Part shown: in pieces, positions 26,053-37,900 of the stretch | Layout of the letters: each line of letters begins with the position of its first letter | Position numbering within the stretch: position 1 is the stretch's first letter | DNA from: Cerasibacillus terrae | GTDB lineage: Bacteria; Bacillota; Bacilli; Bacillales; Amphibacillaceae | DNA: 64,000 bases | Assembly: GCF_008039555.1 (NCBI RefSeq) | Contig: NZ_VDUW01000006.1 | Span: 1-64,000, forward strand | Reading direction: 5' to 3' | Position numbers and translations under genes: made by a program | The notes under the pieces: generated by a model | What the model was told of the DNA's origin: nothing | Database searches by the model: none | What the model saw: the letters and a program-made list of their open reading frames with translations, nothing else

Positions 26053-28905
26053 GTGGCACAAAGTGATGAATCTACACTAAGATTCTGGGGAAGATTTCAT
26101 GGACCAAACATGGGGTATATTGAAGAACAATATGAATTATATTTGGAAGATGCAACAAATGTTGACCCTTCCATCAAGGAATTATTCGAAAAACATGGAG
26201 CCCCTGAATGGATGTACCAAGATGACAACATGGTGCAAAGAGACACAACAGGGACATCAATCGATGATGTAAAGAAATTAACATCTGCAATGAAATTAGT
26301 AGATGCTATACGTCGCTACGGAAATTTAGAAGCAGATATCTATCCGGTTGGTCGTGAAAGAGATCGTCAATCAAATTTAGTAGATCCTAAAAATTACGCC
26401 TTAACAGAGCAAGATTTAAAGAATATCCCAGCAGAATGGCTTTGGCAAAAGTCTCCAAGTCATGTTCGAAATGGGTTAGACGTTGTTCACGAATTAAAAA
26501 AATTGTATTCTGGCACCATCACATATGAATATGATCATGTAAATAGTGATGAAGAACGTCAATGGTTATTAGAGCAAATTGAATCCGGACAACATCAACT
26601 TGAACTATCAAAGGAAGAAAAAGTGCAACTCTTAGAGCGTCTTTCTCAAGTAGAAGGTTTTGAACACTTTTTACAAAAAACATTCGTTGGGCAAAAACGC
26701 TTTTCAATAGAAGGATTAGAAGCAATGGTTCCGATGTTAGACCACATCGTGAAATATGCGAACCAAGATAAAGTTGAAAATATTATGATGGGAATGGCAC
26801 ACCGTGGTCGTTTAAGTGTATTAGCACATGTTTTAGGAAAACCACTAGATGCTATTTTCTCTGAATTCGTTCATTCACCAAATAAAGAACTTGTACCTTC
26901 TGAAGGCTCAAGAGGAATCAATTATGGCTGGAGTGGTGATGTGAAATACCACTTTGGTGCGGTGAAAGATGTAGAGGGTGGAGATGAAACAACAACACGA
27001 ATTACGATGGCACATAACCCATCCCACTTGGAATTTGTCAACCCAATTGTCAATGGTTTCGCTCGTGCTGCACAAGAAGATCGTTCAGAACGTGGCACAA
27101 CAAAACAAGATATGAATAAAGCGATTCCAGTATTGATTCATGGGGACGCAGCTTTTATTGGTGAGGGAATTGTTGCGGAAACATTGAATTTAAGTAACAT
27201 CCCACATTATACAACAGGCGGAAGTATCCATATAATTGCAAACAACCTTGTAGGATACACAACAAATCAACAAGATGGTCGTTCTACAAGATATGCAAGT
27301 GATTTAGCAAAAGGATTCGAAATTCCGATTATTCATGTGAATGCAGATGATCCAGTTGCTTGTGTTGCTGCCGTTAAATTGGCATATGATTACCGTCAGA
27401 AATTCAATAAAGACTTTTTAATCGATCTAGTTGGTTACCGTCGTTACGGTCACAATGAAATGGATGAACCAAGAGCAACACAACCAACTTTATATAGAAA
27501 CATTGATGAACACCCAACAGCTGCAACTGTTTTTGCAGAAAAATTAGAAGAAGCTGGTATTGTAAATAAAGAAGAATTTAAAGCAATAAAAGAAAAAACT
27601 GAAGCTAACCTTCGTGAAATTTATGACAACATGAAAGAAGACGATATTAAACCAGTGGAACCTGAAATGCCAGCTGTTTTAAAGGCAGATTTAGAAGAAG
27701 TAGAAACTGCTATACCTTTGGAAACATTACATGCTTTAAATGAAGGTTTATTAGAACGTCCAGAAGGCTTTAATCAGTTTAAAGGATTAAAACGTATTTT
27801 AAAACGTCGTAAAAATGCCTTAGATGAAGGAAATAAAGCAGACTGGGGTGCTGCTGAGGCACTAACATATGCATCCATTTTAAAAGATGGAATTCCAATT
27901 CGGATTATGGGACAGGACTCCGAGCGTGGAACATTTGCTCACCGACATCTTGTACTACATGATTCAGAAACTGGGGAAACGTATTGCCCAATGCATGGAT
28001 TGGAAGAAGCAAAAGCATCCTTCTATATTGGTAATAGTGCCTTGTCAGAAGCAGGTGTCTTAGGGTTTGAATATGGATATAGTATTCATTCACCAGAAAC
28101 ACTTGTTATTTGGGAAGCGCAATTTGGTGATTTCGCAAACGTTGCTCAAGTTATTTTTGACCAATTTATTTCATCAGCTAGAGCAAAATGGAATGATGTG
28201 TCCAATATGGTCATTTTACTTCCACATGGATATGAAGGCCAAGGACCAGAACACTCTAGTGCACGTTTGGAACGTTATTTACAATTGTCAGCGGAAAACA
28301 ACTGGTTTGTTGCAAATGTTACATCAACCGCACAGTTCTTCCATTTAATGCGTCGTCAAGCAGCACTAAAAGGAAGCGAACAGGCTCGTCCATTGATTTT
28401 AATGACACCGAAGAGCTTGCTTCGTAACCAACGAATTGCATCATCAGCTGAAGAATTTGCGAATGGTCATTTTGAAACAATTCGAAATCAGCCGAATTTA
28501 AAAGTAAGTAAGAAAAATGCAAAACGTTTACTAATTGGTAGTGGGAAAGTTATGGTAGATATTGAACAAGAACTTGAAAAAACAGAAGAGAAACTGGATT
28601 GGTTACGTGCTCTTCGTCTTGAACAAATTTACCCATTCCCTAAAAAAGAGCTAGAAAAAGAATTAAAACAGCTACCAAATCTTGAAGAAATTGTATGGGT
28701 ACAAGAAGAGCCAAGAAATATGGGGGCTTGGAGCTTTGTCAGTGAACATTTAAGAGACTTGCTTAAAGACGGTCAAACACTTCGCTATGTTGGACGTCCT
28801 GATCGTTCATCACCAGCTGTAGGTGATCCAGATGTCCATAAATTAGAACAAAGACAAATAGTAGAGCAAGCAATCAACCCAACAATAGGAGGAGAATCCA
28901 AATGA
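26053..28905 (+). CDS. odhA: 2-oxoglutarate dehydrogenase E1 component
   Basis: This 950-residue thiamine-diphosphate enzyme decarboxylates 2-oxoglutarate in the TCA cycle and passes the succinyl group to the E2 lipoyl arm. N-terminal [11 protein letters not shown] and the segment [19 protein letters not shown] (about residue 250) are family hallmarks. The ThDP-binding segment is [18 protein letters not shown] (about 364-381), and [10 protein letters not shown] lies in the transketolase-like C-terminal half. Start is GTG at 26053 after AATGGGGG. The TGA overlaps the odhB ATG (ATGA), so E1 and E2 are made together; E3 is not encoded here. Confidence 0.95.
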   Translation: MAQSDESTLRFWGRFHGPNMGYIEEQYELYLEDATNVDPSIKELFEKHGAPEWMYQDDNMVQRDTTGTSIDDVKKLTSAMKLVDAIRRYGNLEADIYPVGRERDRQSNLVDPKNYALTEQDLKNIPAEWLWQKSPSHVRNGLDVVHELKKLYSGTITYEYDHVNSDEERQWLLEQIESGQHQLELSKEEKVQLLERLSQVEGFEHFLQKTFVGQKRFSIEGLEAMVPMLDHIVKYANQDKVENIMMGMAHRGRLSVLAHVLGKPLDAIFSEFVHSPNKELVPSEGSRGINYGWSGDVKYHFGAVKDVEGGDETTTRITMAHNPSHLEFVNPIVNGFARAAQEDRSERGTTKQDMNKAIPVLIHGDAAFIGEGIVAETLNLSNIPHYTTGGSIHIIANNLVGYTTNQQDGRSTRYASDLAKGFEIPIIHVNADDPVACVAAVKLAYDYRQKFNKDFLIDLVGYRRYGHNEMDEPRATQPTLYRNIDEHPTAATVFAEKLEEAGIVNKEEFKAIKEKTEANLREIYDNMKEDDIKPVEPEMPAVLKADLEEVETAIPLETLHALNEGLLERPEGFNQFKGLKRILKRRKNALDEGNKADWGAAEALTYASILKDGIPIRIMGQDSERGTFAHRHLVLHDSETGETYCPMHGLEEAKASFYIGNSALSEAGVLGFEYGYSIHSPETLVIWEAQFGDFANVAQVIFDQFISSARAKWNDVSNMVILLPHGYEGQGPEHSSARLERYLQLSAENNWFVANVTSTAQFFHLMRRQAALKGSEQARPLILMTPKSLLRNQRIASSAEEFANGHFETIRNQPNLKVSKKNAKRLLIGSGKVMVDIEQELEKTEEKLDWLRALRLEQIYPFPKKELEKELKQLPNLEEIVWVQEEPRNMGAWSFVSEHLRDLLKDGQTLRYVGRPDRSSPAVGDPDVHKLEQRQIVEQAINPTIGGESK

Positions 28906-30155
28906 AAGAAATCATCGTACCAGAATTAGCAGAATCGATTACGGAAGGTACCATTTCCGAATGGCTTGTGAAAGAAGGCGACAAAGTAGAAAAAGGTGAC
29001 CCTGTTTTAGAATTAGAAACAGATAAAGTAAACGTAGAAGTAAATACAGACTACGCTGGTGTGATTACAGAAATTTTAGTTGGTGAAGATGAAGACGTTG
29101 AAGTTGGCGATGTGATTGCCAAAATCGATGAAAACGCAGAAGCTGGCGCAGCACCTGCTAAAGAAGAAGCACCAAAAGAAGAAGTAAAAGAAGAACCTAA
29201 GAAAGAAGAAAAAGTAGAAGCAGCACCTGCATCTGCTGAAGAAGATGAAGCATCTAAACTAGATGTAATTGCATCTCCTGCAGCTAGAAAACGTGCACGT
29301 GAATTAGGTATTGATTTGGCTAAAGTAAGTCCACGTGACCCATTAGGCCGTATTCGCCCAGAAGATGTAGACGCAGCTGCAAAAGGTGCAACTGAAAAGA
29401 AAGCACCTGCTAAAAAAGCAGCACCAAAAGCAGCAGAAAAAACAGAATTTGATAAACCAGTTATTCGTGAAAAAATGTCACGCCGTCGTCAAACAATTGC
29501 TAAACGTCTTGTAGAGGTACAACATACAGCAGCAATGTTGACAACATTCAATGAAGTAGACTTAACAAACATCATGAATTTACGTAAAGAACGTCAAGAA
29601 AAATTTGTTGAAAAACATGGTCTAAAACTTGGTTTCATGTCATTCTTTACTAAAGCAGTTGTAGGTGCGTTAAAAGAATTCCCACTACTAAATGCTGAAA
29701 TTCAAGGTGACGAACTAATTATTAAACAGTTCTATGACATTGGTATTGCAGTAGCAGCAAAAGAAGGACTTGTTGTTCCAGTTGTTCGTGACGCAGACCG
29801 GTTAGACTTCGCTGGAGTGGAAAAGGAAATTAAAGAATTAGCTGTTAAAGCACGTGATAATAAACTTGGTCTAAAAGAATTACAAGGCGGATCATTTACA
29901 ATCACAAATGGTGGAGTATTCGGTTCAATGATGTCTACACCAATCCTAAACGCACCACAAGTTGGTATCCTAGGAATGCACACAATTCAAAAACGACCAA
30001 TGGCAATGCCTGATGGTTCCATTGAAGTACGTCCAATGATGTATCTTGCATTATCCTATGACCACCGTATCGTTGACGGAAGTGAAGCAGTTCGTTTCCT
30101 AGTACGTATTAAAGAAATGCTAGAAGATCCATATGATCTATTATTAGAAGGCTGA
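28902..30155 (+). CDS. odhB: Dihydrolipoamide succinyltransferase (E2)
   Basis: A 417-residue core subunit of the 2-oxoglutarate dehydrogenase complex. The lipoyl domain (1-77) has the lipoylated K42 in [10 protein letters not shown] Lys/Glu/Ala/Pro-rich linker (about 85-120), a peripheral-subunit-binding domain (about 123-160, [14 protein letters not shown]), a second linker and the catalytic domain follow. The catalytic domain ends with [10 protein letters not shown] (His and Asp of the active site, about 386-391). Its start overlaps the odhA stop, with AGGAGGAG just upstream. A strong terminator follows 15 bases after the stop. Confidence 0.95.
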   Translation: MKEIIVPELAESITEGTISEWLVKEGDKVEKGDPVLELETDKVNVEVNTDYAGVITEILVGEDEDVEVGDVIAKIDENAEAGAAPAKEEAPKEEVKEEPKKEEKVEAAPASAEEDEASKLDVIASPAARKRARELGIDLAKVSPRDPLGRIRPEDVDAAAKGATEKKAPAKKAAPKAAEKTEFDKPVIREKMSRRRQTIAKRLVEVQHTAAMLTTFNEVDLTNIMNLRKERQEKFVEKHGLKLGFMSFFTKAVVGALKEFPLLNAEIQGDELIIKQFYDIGIAVAAKEGLVVPVVRDADRLDFAGVEKEIKELAVKARDNKLGLKELQGGSFTITNGGVFGSMMSTPILNAPQVGILGMHTIQKRPMAMPDGSIEVRPMMYLALSYDHRIVDGSEAVRFLVRIKEMLEDPYDLLLEG

Positions 30156-30170
30156 GTCTAATTAGATAGA

Positions 30171-30204
30171 AAACTTCGTCCAGTAAGTAGGACGAAGTTT
30201 TTTT
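30171..30204 (+). terminator. Terminator of odhAB
   Basis: AAACTTCGTCC (30171-30181) pairs perfectly with GGACGAAGTTT (30190-30200), followed by T residues to 30204. Confidence 0.92.
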
Positions 30205-30327
30205 ATGGAATGCTTTGGTCAGTTGATAGGATAAACCTTCGTAGGCAAATGCTCTTGGCAGGTGATATAAAATAATTCCAGCCAGATTGATATAAAAAAT
30301 GCAAACCAGATGTAGTTATTCCGGATT

Positions 30328-30837
30328 CATGCCCGTAATTGGGAGAAACTAGAAAACGAGTAACGAATAGCTCATAATCGTGCCCGAAATATGGGAAAAC
30401 TGGAAAACGAGTAACGAATAGCCCATAATCGTGCCCGAAATATGGGAAAACTGGAAAACGAGTAACGAATAGCTCATAATCGTGCCCGAAATATGGGAAA
30501 ACTAGAAAATGAGTAACGAATAGCTCATAATCGTGCCCGAAATATGGGAAAACTGGAAAACGAGTAACGAATAGCTCATAATCGTGCCCGAAATATGGGA
30601 AAACTGGAAAACGAGTAACGAATAGCTCATAATCGTGCCCGAAATATGTGGAAACTAGAAAACGAGTAACGAATAGCTCATATTCGTGCCCGAAATATGT
30701 GGAAACTAGAAAACGAGTAACGAATAGCTCATATTCGTGCCCGTAATATGGGAAAACTAGAAAATGAGTAACGAATAGCTCATATTCGTGCCCGTAATTG
30801 GGAGAAACTGGAAAACGAGTAACGAATATTCCCTAAT
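30328..30837 (+). repeat. Tandem array of ten 51-bp units
   Basis: The block CGTGCCCG recurs at 30379, 30430, 30481, 30532, 30583, 30634, 30685, 30736 and 30787, exactly every 51 bases, with a variant first unit at 30328. Each unit also holds GAGTAACGAATAGCTCAT. Units 4-5 differ from others by only one to three bases; outer units are more diverged, typical of expansion by slippage or unequal exchange. All three plus-strand frames have a stop in every unit. One minus frame is open in units reading CTGG but closed in units reading CTAG, so it is not coding. Related units are at 14731-14832. Confidence 0.95.
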
Positions 30838-30913
30838 ACAGCCACAATTAAAAATCTATCAAAACAAACAAAAAATCGCACCGCACCTGAGGATTTCACT
30901 TGCAATTCACGCA

Positions 30914-30957
30914 AAAAACGAATATTATATGTCATGTTGTACATATTATTCGGATTT
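30914..30957. promoter_or_regulatory. Paired PurR-like boxes upstream of the purine permease
   Basis: Two inverted copies of a PurBox-like sequence face each other: AAAAACGAATATT (30914-30926) and, on the other strand, AAATCCGAATAAT (30957-30945). About 18 bases separate them, close to the B. subtilis PurR operator layout (two CCGAAC-type boxes, inverted, 16-17 apart). The second box fits the consensus at all but one position. No guanine aptamer is present in 30838-30969. Confidence 0.45.
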
Positions 30958-30969
30958 AAGGTGGTTAGC

Positions 30970-32259
30970 ATGGGAAAATATTTTAAGCTTAAAGAAAACC
31001 AAACAACCGTTCAAACAGAATTAGTTGCAGGAACAACAACCTTTATGACAATGGCATATATTATTTTTGTCAACCCAGCGATTTTATCTGCTGCAGGGGT
31101 GCCATTTGAACAAGTGTTCATGGCAACCGTTATTTCTGCTATTGTCGGAACATTAATTATGGCGTTATTTGCAAATTATCCGATTGCAATTGCACCTGGA
31201 ATGGGGTTAAATGCCTATTTCACTAGTGTTGTATTAGCCAACGATTTATCTTATCAAATTGTATTTGGTACGGTATTTTTAGCTGGTATATTATTTTTAC
31301 TTATTAGTTTTACAAATTTACGTGAAATGATTATCTATGCCATTCCAGGTCCATTAAAATATGGGATCACATCTGGAATTGGCTTATTTATTGCATTTTT
31401 AGGTTTGAAAATGTCTGGGATAATTGGTCCAAATGAGGCGAATTTAATTGGTTTAGGAAATCTCTCTGACCCTGTTACATTATTATCTGTTACTGGATTA
31501 TTAATTACCTTAATCTTGTTAGCTAGGAATGTTAAAGGAGCATTATTTCTTGGTATGCTAATTACAGGGGTAATTGGCTATTTTACAGGTCAATTAGAGA
31601 TTACGAAAGTAGCATCTCTTCCTCCAATGCCTGTGTTTTTTGATTTGGATATTGCGGGGGTATTTAGCCACGGCCTGTATGCTGTTGTTTTTGCATTTTT
31701 ATTAGTAACGATGTTTGATACAACAGGGACATTGATTGGTGTTGCGGAACAAGGTGGTTTTATGAAAGATGGAAAACTTCCGCGAGCAAAATCAGCCTTT
31801 TTAGCTGATGCATCTGCCACAACAATTGGTGCGATGTTTGGTTCAAGTCCATCAACTGCATATGTTGAATCAACATCTGGGGTGGCTGCAGGTGGTAGAA
31901 CCGGCTTGACTTCTTTAGTTGTTGCCGTATTGTTTGGATTATCGATTTTCTTCACACCGATCATTCAAGCCATTTCCAATTTACCAGCAATCACGGCTCC
32001 GGTTCTAATTATTGTTGGTTGTTTTATGATGTCTGGTTTAGCAAATATTAAATGGAAAGAATTTGATGAAGCATTCCCAGCTTTTGCGATTATTTTAATC
32101 ATGCCATTAACTTCAAGTATTTCTACAGGAATTGCGGTTGGATTTATATTATATCCGTTTATTAAATTTATGAGTGGAAAAGGAAAAGAAGTACACTGGT
32201 TGATCTATTTATTCGGACTTCTGTTTTTCATTCAAATGATTTTCTTTCCAATGTTTTAA
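30970..32259 (+). CDS. NCS2/AzgA-family purine permease
   Basis: This 429-residue membrane protein has about 12-14 segments and belongs to the AzgA-like branch of nucleobase transporters (PbuG/PbuO type), importing hypoxanthine, guanine or adenine with protons. Family marks are GTTTFMTMAYIIFVNP (about residues 22-37), PGMGLNAYF (about 78-86), FDTTGTLIGVAEQ (about 253-265) and the motif SPSTAYVESTSGVAAGGRTGL (split here only for description, about 290-312). The ATG at 30970 follows AAGGTGG. PurR-like boxes upstream support a purine substrate. It ends at a terminator shared with the convergent MATE gene. Confidence 0.9.
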   Translation: MGKYFKLKENQTTVQTELVAGTTTFMTMAYIIFVNPAILSAAGVPFEQVFMATVISAIVGTLIMALFANYPIAIAPGMGLNAYFTSVVLANDLSYQIVFGTVFLAGILFLLISFTNLREMIIYAIPGPLKYGITSGIGLFIAFLGLKMSGIIGPNEANLIGLGNLSDPVTLLSVTGLLITLILLARNVKGALFLGMLITGVIGYFTGQLEITKVASLPPMPVFFDLDIAGVFSHGLYAVVFAFLLVTMFDTTGTLIGVAEQGGFMKDGKLPRAKSAFLADASATTIGAMFGSSPSTAYVESTSGVAAGGRTGLTSLVVAVLFGLSIFFTPIIQAISNLPAITAPVLIIVGCFMMSGLANIKWKEFDEAFPAFAIILIMPLTSSISTGIAVGFILYPFIKFMSGKGKEVHWLIYLFGLLFFIQMIFFPMF

Positions 32260-32264
32260 ATAAG

Positions 32265-32307
32265 AAAAGGCAAGCACTAATCACGGTTAGTTGCTTGCTT
32301 TTTTTAT
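32265..32307. terminator. Bidirectional terminator between permease and MATE genes
   Basis: GCAAGC..CTAA pairs with TTAG..GCTTGC and is followed by seven T residues on the plus strand; A-rich sequence precedes it for the other strand. The MATE stop codon lies inside the 3' arm. Confidence 0.8.
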
Positions 32308-33654
32308 TTTTGTTCTTGCATGTTTTTGAATATAGAGAAGACGGAATAAAAGAGCAATTGCACCAGTACTTAGTCCAACAATAATTCCAACCCAATATCC
32401 AAATGGTGAAAGACTTGTATAGTTTGCTAATATCCATCCAGTAGGTAGACCAATCAACCAATAAGATACAAGGGCTATGATTAATGTAGTATTTACATCT
32501 TTATAACCACGTAACACCCCTTGCAGTGGGGCACCAAAAGCATCGGCAAATTGATAAATAATTGCATAGGAAATAAATTGAGTTGTAAGCTTTACTACTT
32601 CTGGATTGGAATTATATAGTCGCGCAACTGGCTCATCAAATATATATAAAACAAGCCCCGCAAATATAGCAATAAACACTCCACCACTGATTCCTAAATA
32701 TCCATATGTACGTGCATGGTCTAAGCGTTTTGCTCCAACTTCAAAACCAATTGCAATGGTAAGTGTCATACCAACACTAAGTGGAATCATATATAATAAT
32801 GAAGCAAAATTCATTGCTGCCGTATGTGCTGCAATGGTGTAGGTGCTATACACACTCATAAACAATGTCACCGCTGAAAAAATACTCGTTTCAAAGAATA
32901 TTGCAAAACCAATTGGTACACCGATTTTAAGCTGTGCAAGCCATTCTGAAAAAACAGGTTTCATCCAATTGGAGAAAATTTGATACGAATGAAAAGGGCG
33001 GATGTTTGTAACAACAGCAATGGCGATGAAACAAACAAGCCAATAAGTAATTGCAGTGGCAATACCAGAACCAATTCCACCAAAAGCAGGAATACCAAAT
33101 TTCCCAAAAATAAAAATATAATTAAATAAAATATTAAGAGGGAGGGAAATAAGGATAATCGTCATGGATATTCGTGTTTTTCCATGTGCATCAATGAAAT
33201 TTCGTAAAGTATTAAAAATAAATAATGGAACAACACCTGTAATTAATGCAAGTAAATAATATTTTGCTATTCTGCTTACTTCAGCTTCTAAATCCATTTG
33301 ATTTAAAATTGGTTCCACGATAAAGAAAATAGCGACCATTACAATCAAGGCCAAAACAGTTGCTAAATAAAGGGCTTGCTGCATTTTCTTCGGTACTTCT
33401 GACTCTTTCTTTGCACCAACTAATTGGGCAATAATCGGTGTTACTGCTAATAAGATACCATTAATTCCTGCAAAAATTGGCACCCACAGGCTAGAGCCGA
33501 TAGCCACACCAGCTAAATCAGTAGCACCAGCTTGACCAGACATAATCGTATCAAAAAAGTTCATCAAATACATGCCTACTTGTGTAACTAAAATAGGTAT
33601 TAAAATATAGAAAAATAACTTTATCTTTTCTTGTAGTGTTGATGTCTCATACAT
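32287..33654 (-). CDS. MATE-family multidrug efflux transporter
   Basis: A 455-residue membrane protein with 12 predicted helices in two homologous halves. It matches the MATE/NorM family that exports cationic drugs using sodium or protons. Typical pieces are FFDTIMSGQAGATDLAGVAIGSSLW near residues 30-55 (quoted as two parts: FFDTIMSG and GVAIGSSLW) and the equivalent PLSVGMTLTIAIGFEVGA in the second half. ATG at 33654 follows AAAGGAAGAA; the extra 21 residues upstream have no ribosome binding site. It lies divergent from the murG-like gene. Confidence 0.88.
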   Translation of the reverse strand: MYETSTLQEKIKLFFYILIPILVTQVGMYLMNFFDTIMSGQAGATDLAGVAIGSSLWVPIFAGINGILLAVTPIIAQLVGAKKESEVPKKMQQALYLATVLALIVMVAIFFIVEPILNQMDLEAEVSRIAKYYLLALITGVVPLFIFNTLRNFIDAHGKTRISMTIILISLPLNILFNYIFIFGKFGIPAFGGIGSGIATAITYWLVCFIAIAVVTNIRPFHSYQIFSNWMKPVFSEWLAQLKIGVPIGFAIFFETSIFSAVTLFMSVYSTYTIAAHTAAMNFASLLYMIPLSVGMTLTIAIGFEVGAKRLDHARTYGYLGISGGVFIAIFAGLVLYIFDEPVARLYNSNPEVVKLTTQFISYAIIYQFADAFGAPLQGVLRGYKDVNTTLIIALVSYWLIGLPTGWILANYTSLSPFGYWVGIIVGLSTGAIALLFRLLYIQKHARTKIKKASN

Positions 33655-33788
33655 GAAATTCTTCCTTTTCCCATTGATTTTTAATATGATAAAGTAAATG
33701 ATTAAAAAAGTTTTCAACCCTATCTTACAATACGTGAAAAAACATGTATAATATATGTTTAGGGTATGAAGAAAAGGGGAAGCGCGTT

Positions 33789-34865
33789 ATGAAAAAGAAA
33801 CGAATCTTATTTACCGGTGGTGGAACAGCCGGTCATGTGATTGTTAATTTAGCTCTCATCCCAGTATTCCAACGAGAGGGATGGGAAATTGATTATATTG
33901 GATCTGAAAATGGAATTGAACGAAAACTAATTGAACCTTTAGATGGTGTTACATATTATCCAATTTCTACTGGTAAATTACGACGGTATATGTCGATTGA
34001 AAATATAAAAGATCCATTTAAAGTATTAAAAGGTACATTTCAAGCGTGGCGAATCATTGGCAGTAGAAAACCACAAATTATTTTCTCAAAAGGTGGCTTT
34101 GTTTCTGTCCCTGTTATTTTTGCCTCACGTTTGCGCCGTGTCCCAGCAGTGATTCACGAATCTGATTATACGCCAGGTTTAGCAAATAAGCTAGCCTTTC
34201 CTTTTGCTAAAAAGATATTAGCTACATTCTCTGAAACAATGGCATATTTACCTGAAAAGAAGGCAGAACATGTTGGTGCGGTTATTCGTGATGAACTTTT
34301 TCAAGGTAATAAAAAAACAGGACTAGACATATGTGGATTTACCGCTGAAAAACCAGTCCTCCTTATTATGGGTGGAAGTGGTGGTTCCGAAAAGATCAAT
34401 CAAGCTGTAAGAAATAGCTTACCGAAACTGTTACCTCTTTTTCAAATCATCCATATTTGTGGACATGGGAAAAAAGATGATTCAATTCAGAAACAAGGCT
34501 ATATTCAATTTGAATACGTACAGGATGATTTAAATCATCTATTAGCAGCAACCGATTTTGTTTTATCACGGGCAGGGGCAAATGCAATATTTGAGTTTCT
34601 AGCCTTACAAATACCAATGCTACTTATCCCACTTTCAAGAGAAGCAAGTAGGGGAGATCAGATTGTTAATGCTCATTCCTTTCGCAAGAAAAATTATGCC
34701 CTTGTACTAGAGGAAGAAGATTTAACAGAAGAAACATTGATCCAACATTTGTCTCAATTAAAAGAGGAAGCTACATTTTATAAACAACATCAAAAAACAT
34801 ATCAAAGTGAAAAAACACGGGATAGAGTGATTGAAATTATTAAAGAAAATAGGAAGGACAGATAG
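33789..34865 (+). CDS. murG: MurG-like UDP-GlcNAc transferase (second MurG type)
   Basis: A 358-residue GT-B glycosyltransferase matching MurG, which adds GlcNAc to lipid I to make lipid II on the inner membrane face. The N-terminal loop reads GGGTAGHV (about residues 9-16) instead of the usual GGTGGH form, a variant of the extra MurG found in some Bacillaceae. Also visible are [10 protein letters not shown] (about 98), [12 protein letters not shown], the donor-site loop [11 protein letters not shown] (about 198) and [12 protein letters not shown] (about 265). The ATG at 33789 follows AAAAGGGG. It stands alone, outside any division/cell-wall cluster, so it is probably an additional copy. Confidence 0.87.
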   Translation: MKKKRILFTGGGTAGHVIVNLALIPVFQREGWEIDYIGSENGIERKLIEPLDGVTYYPISTGKLRRYMSIENIKDPFKVLKGTFQAWRIIGSRKPQIIFSKGGFVSVPVIFASRLRRVPAVIHESDYTPGLANKLAFPFAKKILATFSETMAYLPEKKAEHVGAVIRDELFQGNKKTGLDICGFTAEKPVLLIMGGSGGSEKINQAVRNSLPKLLPLFQIIHICGHGKKDDSIQKQGYIQFEYVQDDLNHLLAATDFVLSRAGANAIFEFLALQIPMLLIPLSREASRGDQIVNAHSFRKKNYALVLEEEDLTEETLIQHLSQLKEEATFYKQHQKTYQSEKTRDRVIEIIKENRKDR

Positions 34866-34900
34866 AAAAATAACGCCCGGGATTCCGGACGTTATTTTTG
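34866..34900. terminator. Bidirectional terminator between murG and MMPL genes
   Basis: AAAATAACG plus CCGG pairs with CCGG plus CGTTATTTTT, with a four-base loop. A/T runs on both flanks. Confidence 0.85.
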
Positions 34901-34901
34901 T

Positions 34902-37900
34902 TTATTTTTTAAATGGCCACCAATTCACTTTTCCAAATAAGCGTACCATGATTGGAATAAATAATGGTAATATCACAAAGGCATACAGGAATAGTCCAGT
35001 TAAAACTACGGTAGCAATTTGTAAGATGGACAGTACACCAGATGGAAGCATAGCTGAAAATGTTCCACCAAGTATAATTGCTGCTGAAATAATGACAGTT
35101 CCCATGTTTTTCATTGCTTTTAATAAACCTTCTTTTATCTCCATGTCCTGATATTCACGGAAACGATCCATTAGGAAAATACTATAGTCGATTCCAAGTG
35201 CAATCAACATCACAAAAGCAAAGAAAGGAACAGCCCATGTTAATCCATCAAAACCAGCTAGATTAACAAAAATAAACTCTGCAAATGCCATGGATGTAAT
35301 ATAGGTGATTACTAATGAACCAATTAAATAAATTGGCATGACAAGTGAACGTAAAAGGACTATCAGAATGATAAAGATTCCAATTAACATGAGAATAGCT
35401 GTTCTTGTATAATCTTCATCAGAAATATTTTGTAAATCATAATTCGTGCTTGTTACGCCACCTAGTTTCGGATCACTGTCTTTAAAAATAGATTCATCCG
35501 AGGCTTCCGTTGTTTTATTTTTTACTTCTTCAACCATCTGTAATGCATCAGTAGAATATGGGTTCATTTCTAGAACAACATCCCATTTTATAATGGTTTT
35601 ATCCTCATTCATATAAATTTTTGTTGCATCGATAAAATCATCATTTTCTAATGCTTCCTCTGGTATATAAACAAGTGGTTGTGATTCAGGACTGTTGAAG
35701 TCTCCTAGGAAATCTTTCAGTTCTGTTAATCCATCTTGAACTTGCTCAAGGCCATCTGCACCGTCCGTTAGGCCATCTGTTAACTCATTAAGCTCCTCGT
35801 GCATATCACTAAATGCTTTTTTTAGCTCTTTTTGTCCACCGTAGATTTCAGAAAGTCCATCGGCAAGGGGGGACATCTCTTTGGTTACTTGTTTTTGGGC
35901 CTTGCTTGCCTCGTTTAACCCTGGTTCTAATTCCGTTACACCAGCTAATAATTGATTTAACCCGTTTAGAAGTTGTTCTTCACCATTAATTACTTCTTTG
36001 AAACCACTATTTAATTTTTCTAGTGGTGTAATGACTTCTTTGTTTAATTGGTTACCTACTTGACCGAGTTTACCTAACTCTGTTTGAAAGGTTTGTAATT
36101 GTTTTTTGGTGAGTTCAACAGCTTCCATTGTTCCTTCAATGTTTCCAACTGCTGTTCCGTATGCTGTGTTGTATGCTTTATCTTGCTGTAATTCTGGATT
36201 TTCCTTTATAGCAATTTGATAGAGTTGATCTACTTGGTCTTTTGCTATTTGTAATGCCCCAATCATTTCATCCAAATCTTTTGGGTCACCTAACTGGTCT
36301 GTATTGATGTCTAATGAGCCAACATCTCGTAATCCAGAAGCAATCGCTTCATATCCTTTCAGTAATTCCTTATTATTTTTAATAATCTCGTTGAGGCTAT
36401 TTGTGATTGTTTCTAAATTTGTTTTTACTTCACCAGCACCACTAGCACCAGATTGAATTCCTTCCTGGATGGTAGAAAGGGCATTTTTCAATTCAGTAAC
36501 ACCATTTCTTGCTTCATTTGTGCCAGACATGAGAGAATCTACTCCGTCTGTTGCATCATTTAACTGTGGTTTGGCACTATCTATTTCAGTGGAAGCTTCT
36601 TTTAGGCCATCTTGAATTTCCTTTAATCCATCTGTTGCTTCTTCCAAGCCGCTTTCGGCAATTTGTGTTTGTTCATCAACTAAAAATTCCTCTATTATAG
36701 TTCCACTTGGGCGTGTTGCACTACGAACTTCATCCACCCCGTCTAGCTTATTGATCTCTGCACTAATGGTTTCAATAGCTTGATAGTCCTGCCTTGAATC
36801 AATTTTTTCATCGGTTTCCATGACGACCGTTACAGGCATTGCTTGGCCTGGACCGAAGTGATCAGAGATAATATTGAATCCTTTTACTGTTAAGTAATCA
36901 TCACCAATCTCATCTAGATTGTTGTAGGATTTGACACCATCATAGGAGACAATTGCGGGAACTACAATAATAAGAACAATTAGTAGTGCCCATCCAGGTC
37001 GTGTCCAAGAAAATTTACCAGCAGCTCCCCAGATTTTACTTTCTTTATGTTCTACCTTTTTGTTAAAAGGCCAGAATAATCGTTTTCCTAGAAGCATAAG
37101 GAAAACAGGAACGAGGGTAAATAAAGCAATTAATACAACTAAAACACCAATAGCTACAGCAACTGCAGATTTATACAATGAAAATGTGGAAAGGCCAATG
37201 GTAGAAAAACCGATTAATACAGCGATTGCTGCATAAAATATTGTCTTTCCAGCACCTCTGTAAGTAGCAATAACCGCTTCTTGTGGTGATTCATGGATAA
37301 TTAATTCTTCTTTAAAACGACTAATCATTAAAATACAGTAATCCGTTCCAATTCCAAACATGACTGCTACCATAAATATTTGTGTGTAGGTAGATAGTGG
37401 GAAATTGATGGTATCTGCTAAAATAGAAACAATTCCTTGAGCAGCGAGGTAACTAATTCCCACGGTTAATAACGGAATAAATGGTGCAATAAATGATTTG
37501 AAAACCAAAAAGAGAATCACAAGAATTAATCCAACAGTGATGATTTCCGTTTTCTTTAAACCTTCTTCTGAATTGGTAATAATATCTTGGTTAATATAGT
37601 CCTCTCCAGTCAAATAATGGGTAACACTTGTATTTTCTAATGTTTTATAAATGTCTTCCTTTGATTGTTCTACCTCTTGATTTTTAAAAGAAACATTAAA
37701 AGGAACGAGGATGGTTGTTCCATCTTTAGAAACGGTTTGGGACCGGATTTCATCATGTTCTCTAAAATCAAGGATATCGGAAATAGCTAATGAGTCTTTT
37801 TGTTTTTCTAAGCGATCGATTGTCTGTTTTACTTCATCTACTTGTGCCCCTGTTAGTTTATCATTCTCATGAAAGACAATAACAGCACTTGACGTATCTT

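Noticed and set aside
30328-30837. Minus-strand protein made of 17-residue repeats across the 51-bp array
   Set aside because: Units reading CTAG place a stop in the frame, so it is open only in some units; no start signals.
30328-30837. CRISPR array
   Set aside because: The 51-base units are repeats throughout, with no unique spacers, and no cas genes are present.
30838-30969. Guanine riboswitch before the purine permease
   Set aside because: The conserved loop and junction sequences of the purine aptamer are absent.
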